Under the pieces are notes generated by a model, which had not been told where the DNA came from, ran no database searches, and was given only the letters and a program-made list of their open reading frames with translations. A DNA stretch of 37,585 bases, from contig JADNYV010000336.1 of NCBI GenBank assembly GCA_015501055.1, positions 1 through 37,585 on the forward strand, read 5' to 3'. This DNA is from Mucidula mucida. Taxonomy: Eukaryota; Basidiomycota; Agaricomycetes; Agaricales; Physalacriaceae. A program made the translations under genes and the position numbers. Numbering within the stretch: the stretch's first letter is position 1; every line of letters starts with the position of its first letter. Shown one piece after another: positions 11,231 through 21,206 of the stretch.

Positions 11231-11309
11231 GGTTCTCGAATGCATTTCAACCCATCGGGCGACGGACTTGAGGAAGCGCCACGACGCACTGTAGATGTCG
11301 GACAAATCT

Positions 11310-11890
11310 GGCTTTACTTTCTAGGGTTCTTCTGCTGTGCGTATTGTGAGTGGGAAGGGATTGGCATGGTTCCAAGCCAATAGAGGCTGCTATGAGACCT
11401 TTGCACGCGCGTAGGAAGATTGTATGGGACAAATCCGTCGTGAAGGTAGTGGCCAAGTTTAGAGGTCCGCCATGCCGTCCCACGTACAACAGTGTATTCA
11501 CTGGTTGGGAGATTCTTGGACCGTGTTACCACGAACATCATTGTCCGCGGAGATGTACCGCGTTTGACTTCAACTTGAATGGCAACTATTATCGGTGCGC
11601 TTGGAATGTAATTGTACGTGCAAAACCACCTTGTCCGTTCTACGCCACCACCTACTGTATGATACCATAATGCAACCAATCATCGAAATTTGTATACAGA
11701 ATCGGCTCCCCACTATTCGTCCACGCATTAATGGGGTCAATACTGCGATATGACGTCCTCTGCAGAGCTTGGCCCAATGAGTAGGAGGAGGACACGCAGC
11801 TTACCTAGGCCACTCCTTGCGCTCAACTGGCCGAAAAGTCGACACGGTAGTTTTGCGCTGTGATGGGGCAGCCGCCGTCTTAGGAGGCGT
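11310..11890. other. Gene-free spacer
   Basis: About 580 bp with overlapping short open frames on both strands (for example 11350-11670 plus and 11679-11314 minus) but no recognisable domain, signal peptide with introns, or similarity to the neighbouring families that I could detect. Confidence 0.4.
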
Positions 11891-11899
11891 AGTTCTATG

Positions 11900-12258
11900 T
11901 ACGTAGGTAAGGAAGAGAGGGAAGAACGGACATTGTAATCGAGATGGCCTCGGATATGGCTATTGTGCCAAGGTCATCAGGTTTGACTTTTGTTTCGTCA
12001 GTCCGTTGAAAGAAACTTGAACGTAAATCACCGCAAGTAGCATCCGCCACACAGGTCGGGATGGACCACAAGTCCGTCGAGGGGGCGGTGTTTAGGGTTT
12101 GCACTTCCAAGTAGGATAGATGCTGAGCCTCAGGGTGAGGTTGGGGATACGGCACTCACAAGGCTCACATGTACTTATCCGCATGGACTGTCGATTTGGT
12201 CTCCGAGGACGGAGGAGGGGACAAGTGCTGCGAGAGCAACGGCAAGTATGAACAACAT
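11900..12258 (-). pseudogene. Decayed paralogue of the 8-Cys small secreted protein
   Basis: The minus strand from 12258 gives a signal peptide (MLFILAVALAALVPSSVLG) followed by DQIDSPCG and a stop. It then gives a second stretch with LNTAPSTDLWSIPTCVADATCG and a third related to the next exon. These match, in order, the exons of the intact gene at 26399: RDQIDPLTCVG, then LNTTASTDLWSVPSCVAGATCSG, then the exon ending HLNYN. The first exon is truncated by a stop, the third is shortened by internal deletions, and the last two exons are missing. It is therefore a 5'-partial pseudogene, inverted relative to its living paralogue. It sits next to the inverted LPMO pseudogene C, so the two probably moved together. 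Confidence 0.75.
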
Positions 12259-12296
12259 CGAAAGGATAGACGAGAAAAACAGGGAAGGTGATGCAG

Positions 12297-12304
12297 CTTT
12301 TATA
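12297..12304 (-). promoter_or_regulatory. TATA box of the secreted-protein pseudogene
   Basis: On the minus strand TATAAAAG lies about 40 nt before the relic start at 12258, the same arrangement as in the intact paralogue at 26340. A second TATATATA stretch lies farther upstream near 12341. The remaining 12305-12562 shows no gene. Confidence 0.5.
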
Positions 12305-12562
12305 CTACTTACTCGGAAGACAGACCTTGCTGCGCGAGTCTATATATAGGACGCTAGGAATACATGACGGGGAGAATATACCGAACCCAGCCAGGATCGA
12401 GGTTGGTTATAGAGTACGTTGAAGAAGAACGCGTAGCTCATGTATGAGCAGCTGCAGTGAGCAGCGACGATATGTTTTGCTACTATTAAGTGCAAGCGCA
12501 ATACTAGTTCTTAATATACACACTGAGAACAGATAGAGCGATCCCGTCAAAATGCGAGACAC

Positions 12563-12664
12563 GGCGCTATAGTGTAGTGGCAGCACATGGGATTCTGATA
12601 AAGTCTTAGTGTTTTAACACCAATGTTGCTTTCCCATAACCCAGGTTCGACCCCTGGTAGTGCC
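12563..12664 (+). tRNA. tRNA-Gln (CUG) with a 32-nt intron
   Basis: The cloverleaf is complete. The acceptor stem GGCGCTA pairs with TAGTGCC (one G.T). The D-arm is GTG...CAC with A-box TAGTGTAGTGG. The anticodon stem is TGGGA/TCCCA around loop TTCTGAT, and the T-arm is CCAGG-TTCGACC-CCTGG (B-box). The anticodon CTG at 12595-12597 reads CAG, hence glutamine. An intron interrupts the loop after position 37, at about 12599-12630 (one-base sliding is possible). It contains a small perfect hairpin, GTGTT-TT-AACAC. The 3' CCA is not encoded, as usual in eukaryotes. Confidence 0.92.
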
Positions 12665-12696
12665 TATAAAGGTCATCCAGAAGGAACGGGTAGCAA

Positions 12697-12701
12697 TTTT
12701 T
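12697..12701 (+). terminator. RNA polymerase III T5 terminator
   Basis: The first run of five T's downstream of the tRNA gene, 32 nt after its 3' end, is the expected Pol III stop signal. Confidence 0.55.
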
Positions 12702-12759
12702 GATACGAGCACTACAAGCGAAAAATATCCTTGAATTGAGCTAAACTACCAACGACAAA

Positions 12760-13913
12760 CTACTTTTTAATGCGCTCCTTCTTGCTGCCAACCTCCGCCC
12801 CAAACAGCTTTAAATCACTGTCGATATCGACTTTTGAGTATTTATCCTCCGGCTTGGGCGGAAGGGCCTCGTCGAGCAAGAGCAGATCGCGAGCCTGACT
12901 CTTTTCCGCGTCCGTTTGCGGCCTTGTACCATCGCGCATGGGGTCTGGGTACGGAATGGGGCCCCACTGTGCGACGACGCGACACATCGTAGGGACGTCA
13001 TCGTTAAGAAAGACCGAGTCTGGGATATTTTCGAGACGCTTAAGCTCGCGGCGGATATAGCGCGTCAAAGCGAGGGAAAGCTCGGGGAAAGCGGGGTAGG
13101 ACGAGAAGGGGATGGGCGAGGGCGGCGCGCCGTGGCTAGCGAGGGACGCGCCGCCCTTTTTTTCGGGAAACGGGTCTGCGGCGGTGGGGGTGTGGTGTTG
13201 ATACCGTGAGCACCGCGCGCGCCGAGGACGTTGCGCCAGATCGTGGCGGCAAGGTGTTCGTCGCCTGCTACGAGGCCGTGGTCGAGGCTGACCCACATGC
13301 CCTGCCATTGATCGCGGAATACTTTCATCTGGCGCGTGACGAGCGTTTCTGGGGCCTTGTTTGTCTTGGGCGCAGGGAGGGGCTCTGGATAGAAGGTGGT
13401 GAGGAGCGTGTAGGGCTCTACGGGCTGGGGCGGGGGACGGAGGATCATGCGTATGCGGTCCTCAATGTCGATGAAAAAGTGGTCTACGAGGGTCTGCACG
13501 TGCGCGGTGTGGGGGAGGGCACGGAGACGGGCTGCAATGAGCCATACGTGGATGTTGGCGACGAGAAAGTAGGACTGGAACGTTGGGGGAGGTGGCATTC
13601 TGATATTATACGGGTGAGACAAGAAATGGGTTGTTTGAAGAGAGAAATACGGACCATTGACCCAGAAATCGATGTTACGCTCTGGGGCGCGTGCACAGGC
13701 GTGGGCGTACAGATGGTAGTTGCGAGCCGCCGCAGTCTGAGTTGTGCTCGAGTAGCCGAGAACGAAGATGGCGGCGTTGAAAAAGGCGGCCCAGGCTTTC
13801 GAGTCTTTTACTTTTCGCGTCAGCCACGTCTCTGACTCTGGCGAGGGCACCAGACGCGCTGAGAGCCTCGGATGACGAGGAACGACTTGGGTGCTCGCGT
13901 ACCTGCGTAGCAT
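12760..13913 (-). CDS. cbp3: Ubiquinol-cytochrome c chaperone, Cbp3/UQCC1 family
   Basis: Mitochondrial factor that, with Cbp6, binds newly made cytochrome b for complex III assembly. The start at 13913 gives a basic N-terminus (MLRRYASTQVVPRHPRLSARL) suited to mitochondrial import. The family core is clear: PPTFQSYFLVANIHVWL, then ARLRALP, LVDHFFIDIEDRIR, FRDQWQGMWVSLDHGL, and GDEHLAATIWRNV. The tail LTRYIRRELKRLENIPDSV closes the domain before the stop at 12760. A 55-nt intron (13654-13600, GTCCGT...ATCAG) joins N to ECHLP. The conserved LPPTFQ then needs one more C in the C5 run at 13585-13589. A second net loss of one base lies between about 13190 and 13155 (G5 or T7 runs). Because the protein is needed for respiration and shows no stops, consensus error is the simpler explanation. 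It is divergent from the SH3 gene, with start codons 54 bp apart. Confidence 0.88.
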
Positions 13914-13967
13914 GAGAGCAAGAGGTAGGGTTAGGGTTTCACCTGCTTTTGCTTTCTGACCACGATA

Positions 13968-14594
13968 ATGGCCACATCAACAACAACAACAACGTCGGCT
14001 GGCCCGACCCTCACCCTCAAACCCAAACACGACTCGGCATCCTCCACTCTCTCCACACACCGCCCCGCACCACCTTCACCCGCCACTTCCCGCCGCACGT
14101 CCCGCTCTGCCGCCCCATCACCCTCCCCGTCATGCTCACGCATACTCATCCGCGACTACGCGTACCCGACCTCTTCACCCTTGTTCTGCCCGCCGTTCCC
14201 ACCTAACGCATCTGATGATGAAGAGGAGGAAGAGGAAACAGAGGAAGATGATACTTTTAAATGGGGCATTAATCGCCTCAGCTGGACATTTCACGCTGGC
14301 GCAACAGGGAGTGTGCCTCCTCAGGGCGACTTTGATAGGAATTTTGCATACTCAGATGATGATGAGGACGATGAGGAGGAGGACGAAGAGGAAGAGGAAG
14401 GCGCTCTCCCACCAGGTCGATACCGCGCGCTGTACCCCTTTCAAGCAGAGAGCGCGTCAGAAATGTCGTTGGCGGAAGACGAAGAGGTGGTTGTGGTGGG
14501 GCGGGGTGGCGGTGTCGGATGGGCAGTCGTCGAACGTCAAGGCGGACATGCGTTGGTACCAGAGAGCTATCTACAAGCAGTGCACGATCCATGA
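13968..14594 (+). CDS. SH3-domain protein, Nbp2/Skb5-like
   Basis: An intronless 208-residue frame. The first 75 residues are Ser/Thr/Pro-rich and end in RDYAYPTSSPLF, followed by two strongly acidic stretches (about 82-95 and 128-143). The C-terminus (about 147-203) is an SH3 domain: RYRALYPFQAESASEMSLAE with the ALYPF motif, a GWAVVE strand and the closing ALVPESYL motif. An N-terminal acidic region plus a C-terminal SH3 resembles fungal Nbp2/Skb5 adaptors, which dock kinases and phosphatases in stress and polarity signalling. The SH3 assignment is firm; the orthology is a suggestion from layout and the RDYAYP-type motif. It is divergently transcribed from cbp3 and lies 60 bp upstream of sds22 on the same strand. 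Confidence 0.75.
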   Translation: MATSTTTTTSAGPTLTLKPKHDSASSTLSTHRPAPPSPATSRRTSRSAAPSPSPSCSRILIRDYAYPTSSPLFCPPFPPNASDDEEEEEETEEDDTFKWGINRLSWTFHAGATGSVPPQGDFDRNFAYSDDDEDDEEEDEEEEEGALPPGRYRALYPFQAESASEMSLAEDEEVVVVGRGGGVGWAVVERQGGHALVPESYLQAVHDP

Positions 14595-14654
14595 TCACAA
14601 TCTATATTGTAATTTATTGCTGAGTCATCATCCATCTTTTACCACCCAACCATC

Positions 14655-15668
14655 ATGGTCAAATCAGCACGCGTCGAGCTCCCCGCCCCACCGCCCACCC
14701 CTTCTCCTCCCCCATCATCCCCAGAACCCGATGACCCAGACGAGGGAATCGTCGACCAAGACCCGCTATTGGATTTGGATGACTCCACCACCGACATCGA
14801 CCTCGTCCACTGCCGCCTAAACGCGCTCCCTCCCTCCCTCTCCCGCTTCCACTCCCTCACACGCCTCTGCGTCCGCCAAAACCAACTCACATCCATCCCA
14901 TCCGATCTCTTCCCCGCCTCCGGCACCCTCCAAGAGCTCGATTGCTACGACAACAAGCTCAAAAACGACTCTCTATCCCTCTCCTCCCCCCACCTCTCAA
15001 ACCTCAAAATCCTCGATCTCTCATTCAATCTACTCAAGTCCATCCCCTCCCCGCTCCCCCCTACCCTCGAGGTCGTGTACTTTGTCCAGAACAAGATATC
15101 CCAGATCCACCTAGCAGGCGACGCATGTCAGCACCTCCGAAGCCTAGAGCTAGGCGGGAATCGCATCCGCGAGCTCACCGGCCTCCCAGATCTCCCAGCG
15201 CTCGAAGAGCTCTGGCTCGGCAAGAACAAGCTCACATCATTAAACGCCTTATCCACCATCTCCCTCCCCCGCCTGCGCATCCTCTCGCTCCAATCTAACC
15301 GCATCACAAAGATCGAGGGCATCCCGCCCAGCGTCGAGGAGCTCTATCTAAGCCACAATGGCGTACAAAAGCTCGAGGGCCTAGAGCACTGCCTCAAGCT
15401 CAACACGCTGGATGTGGGAAACAACTTTATAGAGAAGATCGAGGGTATAGCGCATCTGGGCGAGACGCTCGAAGAGTTTTGGGTTAATGGGAATAAGCTG
15501 GGGGCGCTGGGGGAGGTGCTTGTGAAGATGGAGGTGCTCAAGAAGCTCAAGACGGTTTATTTAGAGGCGAATCCGTGTCAGGCGGAAGAGGGCGTTCATT
15601 ATAGGAGGAAGATTATGTTGTCGTTGCCTTGGGTAGAGCAGATTGATGCGACGTATGTGAGGAGATAG
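14655..15668 (+). CDS. sds22: Sds22, leucine-rich-repeat regulator of protein phosphatase 1
   Basis: An intronless frame of 337 residues, close to the usual Sds22/PPP1R7 length. After a proline- and acid-rich leader (about 50 residues) come about eleven short LRRs of the Sds22 type, about 22 residues each: LRSLELGGNRIREL, LEELWLGKNKLTSL, LRILSLQSNRITKI, VEELYLSHNGVQKL, LNTLDVGNNFIEKI. They end in an LRR cap with EANPC and YRRKIMLSLPWVEQIDA. Sds22 binds and guides PP1 (Glc7), mainly in the nucleus and at mitosis, and helps PP1 holoenzyme biogenesis. The first ATG after the SH3 gene (14655) fits the family. The frame is unbroken over 1 kb, unlike cbp3 and dus1. Confidence 0.92.
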   Translation: MVKSARVELPAPPPTPSPPPSSPEPDDPDEGIVDQDPLLDLDDSTTDIDLVHCRLNALPPSLSRFHSLTRLCVRQNQLTSIPSDLFPASGTLQELDCYDNKLKNDSLSLSSPHLSNLKILDLSFNLLKSIPSPLPPTLEVVYFVQNKISQIHLAGDACQHLRSLELGGNRIRELTGLPDLPALEELWLGKNKLTSLNALSTISLPRLRILSLQSNRITKIEGIPPSVEELYLSHNGVQKLEGLEHCLKLNTLDVGNNFIEKIEGIAHLGETLEEFWVNGNKLGALGEVLVKMEVLKKLKTVYLEANPCQAEEGVHYRRKIMLSLPWVEQIDATYVRR

Positions 15669-17850
15669 GATTGGACAGTGTATTTATTATAGAGATGGAC
15701 AATCTACGACTACCGTTACCCGCCTGCTAGAAGAGGAGGAGGGCGTTCGGATTACTCCCGTGTAAGTGGAAGATGCATACCTTTTCTTCCATTTGACGCG
15801 TAGCTTTGCCGGTGAAGTGGAGAAAAACAGCCTAGGAAGCGTATTGAAGTCACGACGAACCTGACCTTCTCCTTGGACAACTTCATCTCGGAGCGTCAAC
15901 CGAATTTCAACTTGGTCCTAAGGAAAGGGCCAACGGGTTCCATCCATCAAGACGAAAAACCGGCACCGCTCGACCTCGTACACCATACCCTGTTGCGAGA
16001 GACGCCGCGGATTCAGAAGAAAATCAGAGTGGAATCCAAAAACCCCACCTGAAAGAGAAAAAAAAATGTCCCGTTCCGAGCCTCTCCCTTCTGCCATAAA
16101 AGGAAGGCTCAGCCGCGTCTGGGGAAAAGGTACTCGTTTGTGAGGGGTGGAGGCCTACATCCGTTCCCAAGAAAAAATTGTTGGACGAGCGCAAGGGTTT
16201 CGATCCAAAAAAAAACCCCACCCAGGTGTTCGGATAAATGGTGGTACTTCATCTTCTTCTTACTCCAAAAAATAATGCGCGCGAGCGGAGATCAAAAAGG
16301 ATGCTTTAGTTGTGCAAAATTGGAGGAGGATTTCTTCACGCCACCCCGGGTTTCATATTGGAGCGCCGCGCGTACATGACCTGGGAGAGGCACTCGTGGA
16401 TCTGCTTTATTGGTCCGCCGTCTTATGCGTCGAATTCGCGATCACCAGATTTCAGAATCGGACACGCCGTCGACGAGAAAGGTACGTAGGAACTATTGTT
16501 CGGTGCGTCCTGCACAAGGCAGGCTGAGCTGAAATATGTGAAGGCAATGTTACTGGACATACCATGGGCCTAAGAATGTCGACAGTCTACGTGAGCGCAC
16601 ACTGCCCGTCGTTCGGGTACCGTTCCCAAGAAACTCATAGATTGAGGACAGAAGAATTGGAGGACTTGTCCGACGAGAGTTGATTGAATGCATTGAGTGT
16701 TGGACGAGGGTGAAAATCGCCGAATAGAAAGCGTAAGGTTCGATCCAAAACCACCCACCTGTTTTGGGCAACTTTCTGTTCAGGGCATACCCAAAATGTC
16801 CGACTGACCTCCAACCGCCGCACGTTGTCGCTAAAGATGTTCGAATAATGGTGAGGCGTTCTGTACGACGACTCCTGATCAGTCATAGTAGCGATTTGAT
16901 ACTACAAGAAATCTGAGCAAAGTAGTCAGAACTGACCTTGTTCAAACTCCCGGTAGTGCAGCACCTTCTCCTCCAAAATGCGCGCGGCCTGCTCCTGAGT
17001 TCGTGTATTTTCGGGAGAAGAGGCTTCGCATGGGTAGCAGCGTTGACGTCGTCTTATGAAGGAGATTATGAAAGGAAGCTATGTAAGAAATGCTTTAGTA
17101 CAATTGGAGGATGCGAGCGACGTATGTACCGTTTGCCATTCTTCACGCCACCGACGAGTTCATATTGGAGCGCCGCGCTGGGAGGAAGGTACTCGTGGAT
17201 CTGAGGTTGTGGCCGTCTTGTGCGTCGAATTCTCAATTACGATCGGACATGCCGATATCATACCAGGAAGGTGTGTAAAGAAAGATACGAGTGTGGCCGG
17301 GGATATCGTTCGGTTCTTCAAGTACACGACCTGGGAGCGGCACTCGTGTATCTGCTTTGTGTGGCGCATTCGTCGACTGCGAGATGGGATGGACATATTA
17401 GCAGTAGGATGGACATGCCGCTGCCTTGCCTATCGCCAACCAGGAAGCCAAGTGTGGCTGGTGCGTCGTTCACAAGACAAGACAGGCTGGGCTGAAATAC
17501 GCCCCACGTTATCGGACGTACGCTTAGGCGAAGGCCCCACGATGTTGACTACCAATGTCATCGATATACGTGATATTTCGAAGGCAACTAGACATAGCTT
17601 GGGCTAAAAAGTCCTGGAGAATGATAACACCCAGTCCGTCTCCGTCTCTTTCTTTGACGGGCACTGCCCGTCCAATCCAGATGAGAATGCAAGGCGGGTT
17701 CCATTTGTGTACGGTTCCCAAGAAACGCCTAGAGAAAACGAGGCGTCGGGGACCATGGAAAAGCTGCACGATACATGAGAGTCAAGATTTTTCACCACAG
17801 CGCGTTCAAGTGGACTCACAAGCAGACGTAGGGCATTCATGACCGGCAAG
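15669..17850. repeat. Degenerate, locally duplicated region without intact genes
   Basis: No gene can be supported. Segments recur in diverged form. A block containing CATATTGGAGCGCCGCGC, then CTCGTGGATCTG, then GCGTCGAATTC occurs near 16350-16435 and again near 17160-17235. The phrase GTTCCCAAGAAA occurs near 16160, 16622 and 17705. CTGGGAG-GCACTCGTG occurs near 16381 and 17331. A stretch starting TTCGATCCAAAA appears near 16199 and 16739. This fits two or three tandem copies of a unit of roughly 0.5-1 kb, all decayed. Minus-strand frames contain similar peptides in the copies (for example LQYE..GGVK), so the ancestral unit may have held a minus-strand gene; that is inference. Confidence 0.45.
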
Positions 17851-17934
17851 GAGAACGAGTGCATGTCAGGAGATGTTGGCAGGAGACAAGCTTGTCGATC
17901 ATGATTACCGGCCCGCAGGTTGCTTCTGACCATC

Positions 17935-18460
17935 GCGACTACCCATCCAGTAACTACACTCGAGCTGCTCGGCGACTCCTCGTCTTTTCCCGACACGTAT
18001 ACCTGAAATCATCAAACCAAATGAGTGACTGTCGTCGGTGTGGCTACAGGAAGTCGATGGCTAAGAGGATCATACCTATTCAAATCGCATCTTCTTCTTC
18101 AAACTGACAGAACAGTCTGTTACATTTTCTGCTCTTCGCGCTGATCAGTCTGCTCCGTGTCGACTGTCCTACTACATCTTTGTTGACAGCTGAGAAGATC
18201 ATCGACGACGCGTACCCACCTAGTGACTTCACAACCGACTCCCGAGCTACTCGGCGACTCCTCGTCTTGGCCCGACATGTATACGCGGAGTTATCAAACA
18301 AACCTAGGGACCCTCTTAGTCGTGGCGTGTTCCGGAACTCGAATACGACCCATCCAAGCTTTTTTCTTTGGGTGATTGAACGAGAGTTCTTCTATTCACA
18401 ATACAGCTCTTCGTCGTACTAACGGAACAGTGCCTTGCAATCTCTGCTCGTAGTTTGCTC
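17935..18460. repeat. Imperfect tandem repeat, period about 282 bp
   Basis: CGAGCTGCTCGGCGACTCCT at 17961 recurs as CGAGCTACTCGGCGACTCCT at 18243. It is followed in both cases by CGTCTT, a CCCGACA(C/T)GTATAC segment and an ATCAAAC segment. The next parts (ACAGAACAGTCTG... and GGAACAGTG...) also align. Read on the minus strand, both copies encode MSG(K/Q)DEESPSSS-like starts, but neither gives a sustained frame. 18461-18851 shows no gene. Confidence 0.55.
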
Positions 18461-18851
18461 TGTGTCTTTGTTGATGGAAGGTAGTCGCTGTGCACTCAAA
18501 TTGTCCCGTTACGCGAATTCATCTCTGCCGTAGGCTTGAAAGTGATTTGCGAGAACGCGTCGCGTCGAGCAGAAGAGGTCGACATGTGCAGGCTGGTCAC
18601 TGATAAAGAGAGATACGGTCTTCGTGAGTTAGCTTGCTTTCTTTCCTGAGATTCGTCCTGATCGTCTCACTACAGTTGATCTGGTAGATACTGATTTAAA
18701 CAACCTGATAGTATGATTCTGAACTCTTAGACCGGACAAATACCTGGACATTGTTCATCTCATTTATCAAGACGATGAACACGGGCTGAGTCGCCGTGGA
18801 CACCGTCAGTCTATCACCGTTCCAGTACTTTCGCAGCTTCGTCGTATTGCA

Positions 18852-18859
18852 TATAAAAG
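18852..18859 (+). promoter_or_regulatory. TATA box of the seven-TM gene
   Basis: TATAAAAG lies 45 nt before the start codon at 18897, the typical distance for the secreted and membrane protein genes in this window. Confidence 0.6.
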
Positions 18860-18896
18860 GCAGGCGGCCACGTAAGTCAGAGAATCATAAACCATC

Positions 18897-20151
18897 ATGT
18901 CGACTTTCAAGGACTACGGGTACAACGTGGCTGACGTTCAGTCTCTCATATCCACTGGCCTGCATCCTACGATTCTCCTTGCCTTCTGCCACGGAATTCA
19001 TACATGCATTTTCTTTATTGCATTATATTTTATCAGTAGGTGCTTCTCATTCTCGACAGAATTCCCCATCTCAGCATATTCAGTTGAGAGCACACAGCCC
19101 AATCGGAAACGGATCACCCTTGCCAGCATCATCTTGTTCTTATGGATTGCAAACACCCTCATTTTGAGTTTGAACTGGGAATTCACTGGCCAGATGTTCA
19201 TTGCTCATGGAGCATCATTGGAGACGGAGTTCAACTTTTCCCCTGGTGTATCACTGAGCCTTGCCGGAGATGTACTTCGTGTTCTGAGTGTCCTTGTTGC
19301 AGACCTGATCTTGGTGTGTACCCCCATTGACACTTAAGTAATTCTGAACCACTGATTGCTTTAATTAGATTTGGCGCTGTTGGGTGTTGTACGGCGGAAA
19401 TCTAAAAATCCTTGCTGTGCCCAGCCTTTGTGTGATCACTGAAACCGGTAAGTCCCACTACTCTGCACACACGTCCCTCTAATATTTTGTCTTCAGTTGG
19501 TGCCTGCTTGGTCATTGCCTCCACTGTTGCTGACATCGGCTTTGTTGATGCCAGCCGCACTAATTGGTCGCTGGTCTATTACTCAATGACTGTGGCCACA
19601 AACAGCTTGTGTACCCTCCTCATCCTCTTTCGCATTGTGCGAGTTAGCGGCATTGGTGCCAGCCTCAAGACCTACCGCGGCATCATTGAGATCCTCCTTG
19701 AATCAGCCGCTATGTATGCCATCATCTACATAGCTCTCCTTGTCGTGTATGCATACGAGTTTTACTACATTAGTGTGACAGTCATGACTGCCTACAGCTA
19801 TCCTATGGTTATCTCCTACAGCATTACCGTAGGTGCTCATCCATCAGTATCCACCATACTGACTTTGATCTCCAGGGTATCGCGCCAACTCTCATTATTG
19901 CACGTGTTATGGCTGGCCATTCGCGTCCTGACGACTCATGGACGCGCCCATCCCTCCCGCACATGCGGAGCAATGTTCTCTCAGTCACAGAGTCCTTGCA
20001 GTTTGCCAGTGGGCCAGACCAGAGCGCACAAACGACGAGCATGAGCACCGGACATAGAACAGTGAACATCAACCTGGAGAGACAGGCTGTAGAGGAACAC
20101 GGAGGAGACGGAGCTGATGTTAGCCAGAAGCGGTCTGCGGTGAAGGTTTGA
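18897..20151 (+). CDS. Orphan seven-helix membrane protein (Agaricomycete family)
   Basis: Four exons (18897-19313, 19369-19447, 19497-19828, 19876-20151) splice in frame to 367 residues. Seven hydrophobic segments are visible in order: HPTILLAFCHGIHTCIFFIALYF; ITLASIILFLWIANTLIL; VLSVLVADLIL running into IWRCWVLY; ILAVPSLCVI with VGACLVIAST; LVYYSMTVATNSLCTLLILF; AAMYAIIYIALLVVYAY; and PMVISYSIT into APTLIIARVMAG. A soluble C-tail of about 80 residues follows. The WRCWVLYG motif after helix 3 is frequent in a large Agaricomycete family of plasma-membrane proteins with no assigned ligand or function. A receptor-like role is speculation. A decayed second copy lies 3.15 kb downstream (22881-23275), next to the living p24 gene. 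Confidence 0.75.
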
Positions 20152-20550
20152 GGTTGGTAGACTTGATGCTTGAAGAAGTGGAGAGGTTACGGCGCGGTTC
20201 TGGTAACCGAACAATACCCAAAGTTCTTTCCTTTTTACTTGATTTCAGTACATATCTTACTTATACTTCTGTAATTCAATACATATTTCAGAATCCTTTA
20301 AGCGTTCAAAGTCTGGGCACGCGTCATTGGACGCGTCTATTGCTCCCCCATACGCTACTACCGAATCTATTCAATTCGCCAGTAGGACACGCATCATGGG
20401 GACCAATCATATTGTCTGAATAGCCGATATTCAGTTCCAAGTGTGAGTCCAGTCGGCGTTTCCGAGAAATTGGGTTCGCGTTGCGGTATCATTATTCGGT
20501 GGAGGACCAAAAAGACAATCATCAACTTCCCTCTCTCCACGACTATCACG
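20152..20550. other. Intergenic region, seven-TM gene to p24 relic
   Basis: Contains the 3' flank of the seven-TM gene. Segments (a CTTTCCTTT stretch, ACGCGTCTATTG) recur as decayed counterparts at about 23325-23440, so this spacer was part of the duplicated unit. No gene is seen. Confidence 0.5.
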
Positions 20551-21090
20551 ATGCGCCTCGCGACAGATCCTCTCTACCGTCCTATTCCTCCTTTCCGGCT
20601 CTGCACTACCGACACAAATTGCCGCCAATGAGCGCCTATGCTACGCCGACGGTCACAGCACCGTCATCCAAGGTCCTACTAGACGGGACGCGCGGGACGA
20701 CTACGTCCTGACGGCCAACGATAAGTCCGCGAATATGCTTTGAAAACAATGTGAGCCCGATATTGGGGAAGCTTGTTGACTTCGATATCATGGTGGCGGC
20801 AAAGCCAGGCCAGATTAGCGAACAGATGAGCTCGTTGGAGGAGAGTGTGTTTAGGTTGTTGATGAATGTTATGCGGCAGCAGAAGCAGTGAGTAACCTAT
20901 CCTTATCTCTCAGGTAGGTCGATGATTGCGGTTTAGCTTGCACACGAAAGACAGGCGCGGTGCAGAGTACCCAAAAGTGCGTTCCCATATGTTTAGTATC
21001 ATTTCATAGCTGACTGATTGCGCTTGGCTAGTAAACTCTTTTGGTACGCCGTGCTAGAGACGATAGGTGTCATCGGGATGGTGATATAGG
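20551..21090 (+). pseudogene. p24-family (EMP24/GOLD) pseudogene
   Basis: A damaged copy of the gene at 23734. Matching parts include the signal-peptide start ATGCGCCTCGCGACAG, the segment coding VTAPSSKVLLDGTR, DYVLTAN, a DFDIMV segment, then KPGQISEQ and SLEESVFRL, and the transmembrane exon LFWYAVLETIGVIGM. An internal deletion fuses the first exon to the VTAPSSK part, removing the first intron and the FYFAVQSGGSF segment. Smaller deletions break the frame (after DGTRG and at the FENNV region), and the exon with the HTKER segment and the final cytoplasmic exon are lost or unrecognisable. The copy is about 3.19 kb upstream of its intact counterpart. Confidence 0.85.
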
Positions 21091-21206
21091 TTACCTGTTA
21101 TCTCACTCAGGACACACTTGCTCAATATTTGTGAAGATGACATGGTCTAGGATTTAACCTTGAACGGGAGACCATCCGATCATGCGTTTCATCGTCCACC
21201 TTCACA

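Noticed and set aside
11314..11679. Overlapping frames on both strands, one of 121 codons
   Set aside because: No signal peptide, domain, splice pattern or paralogue could be recognised.
13206..13835. 209-codon plus-strand open frame
   Set aside because: Entirely antisense to cbp3, whose conserved domain and intron fit the minus strand; the plus frame has no domain features.
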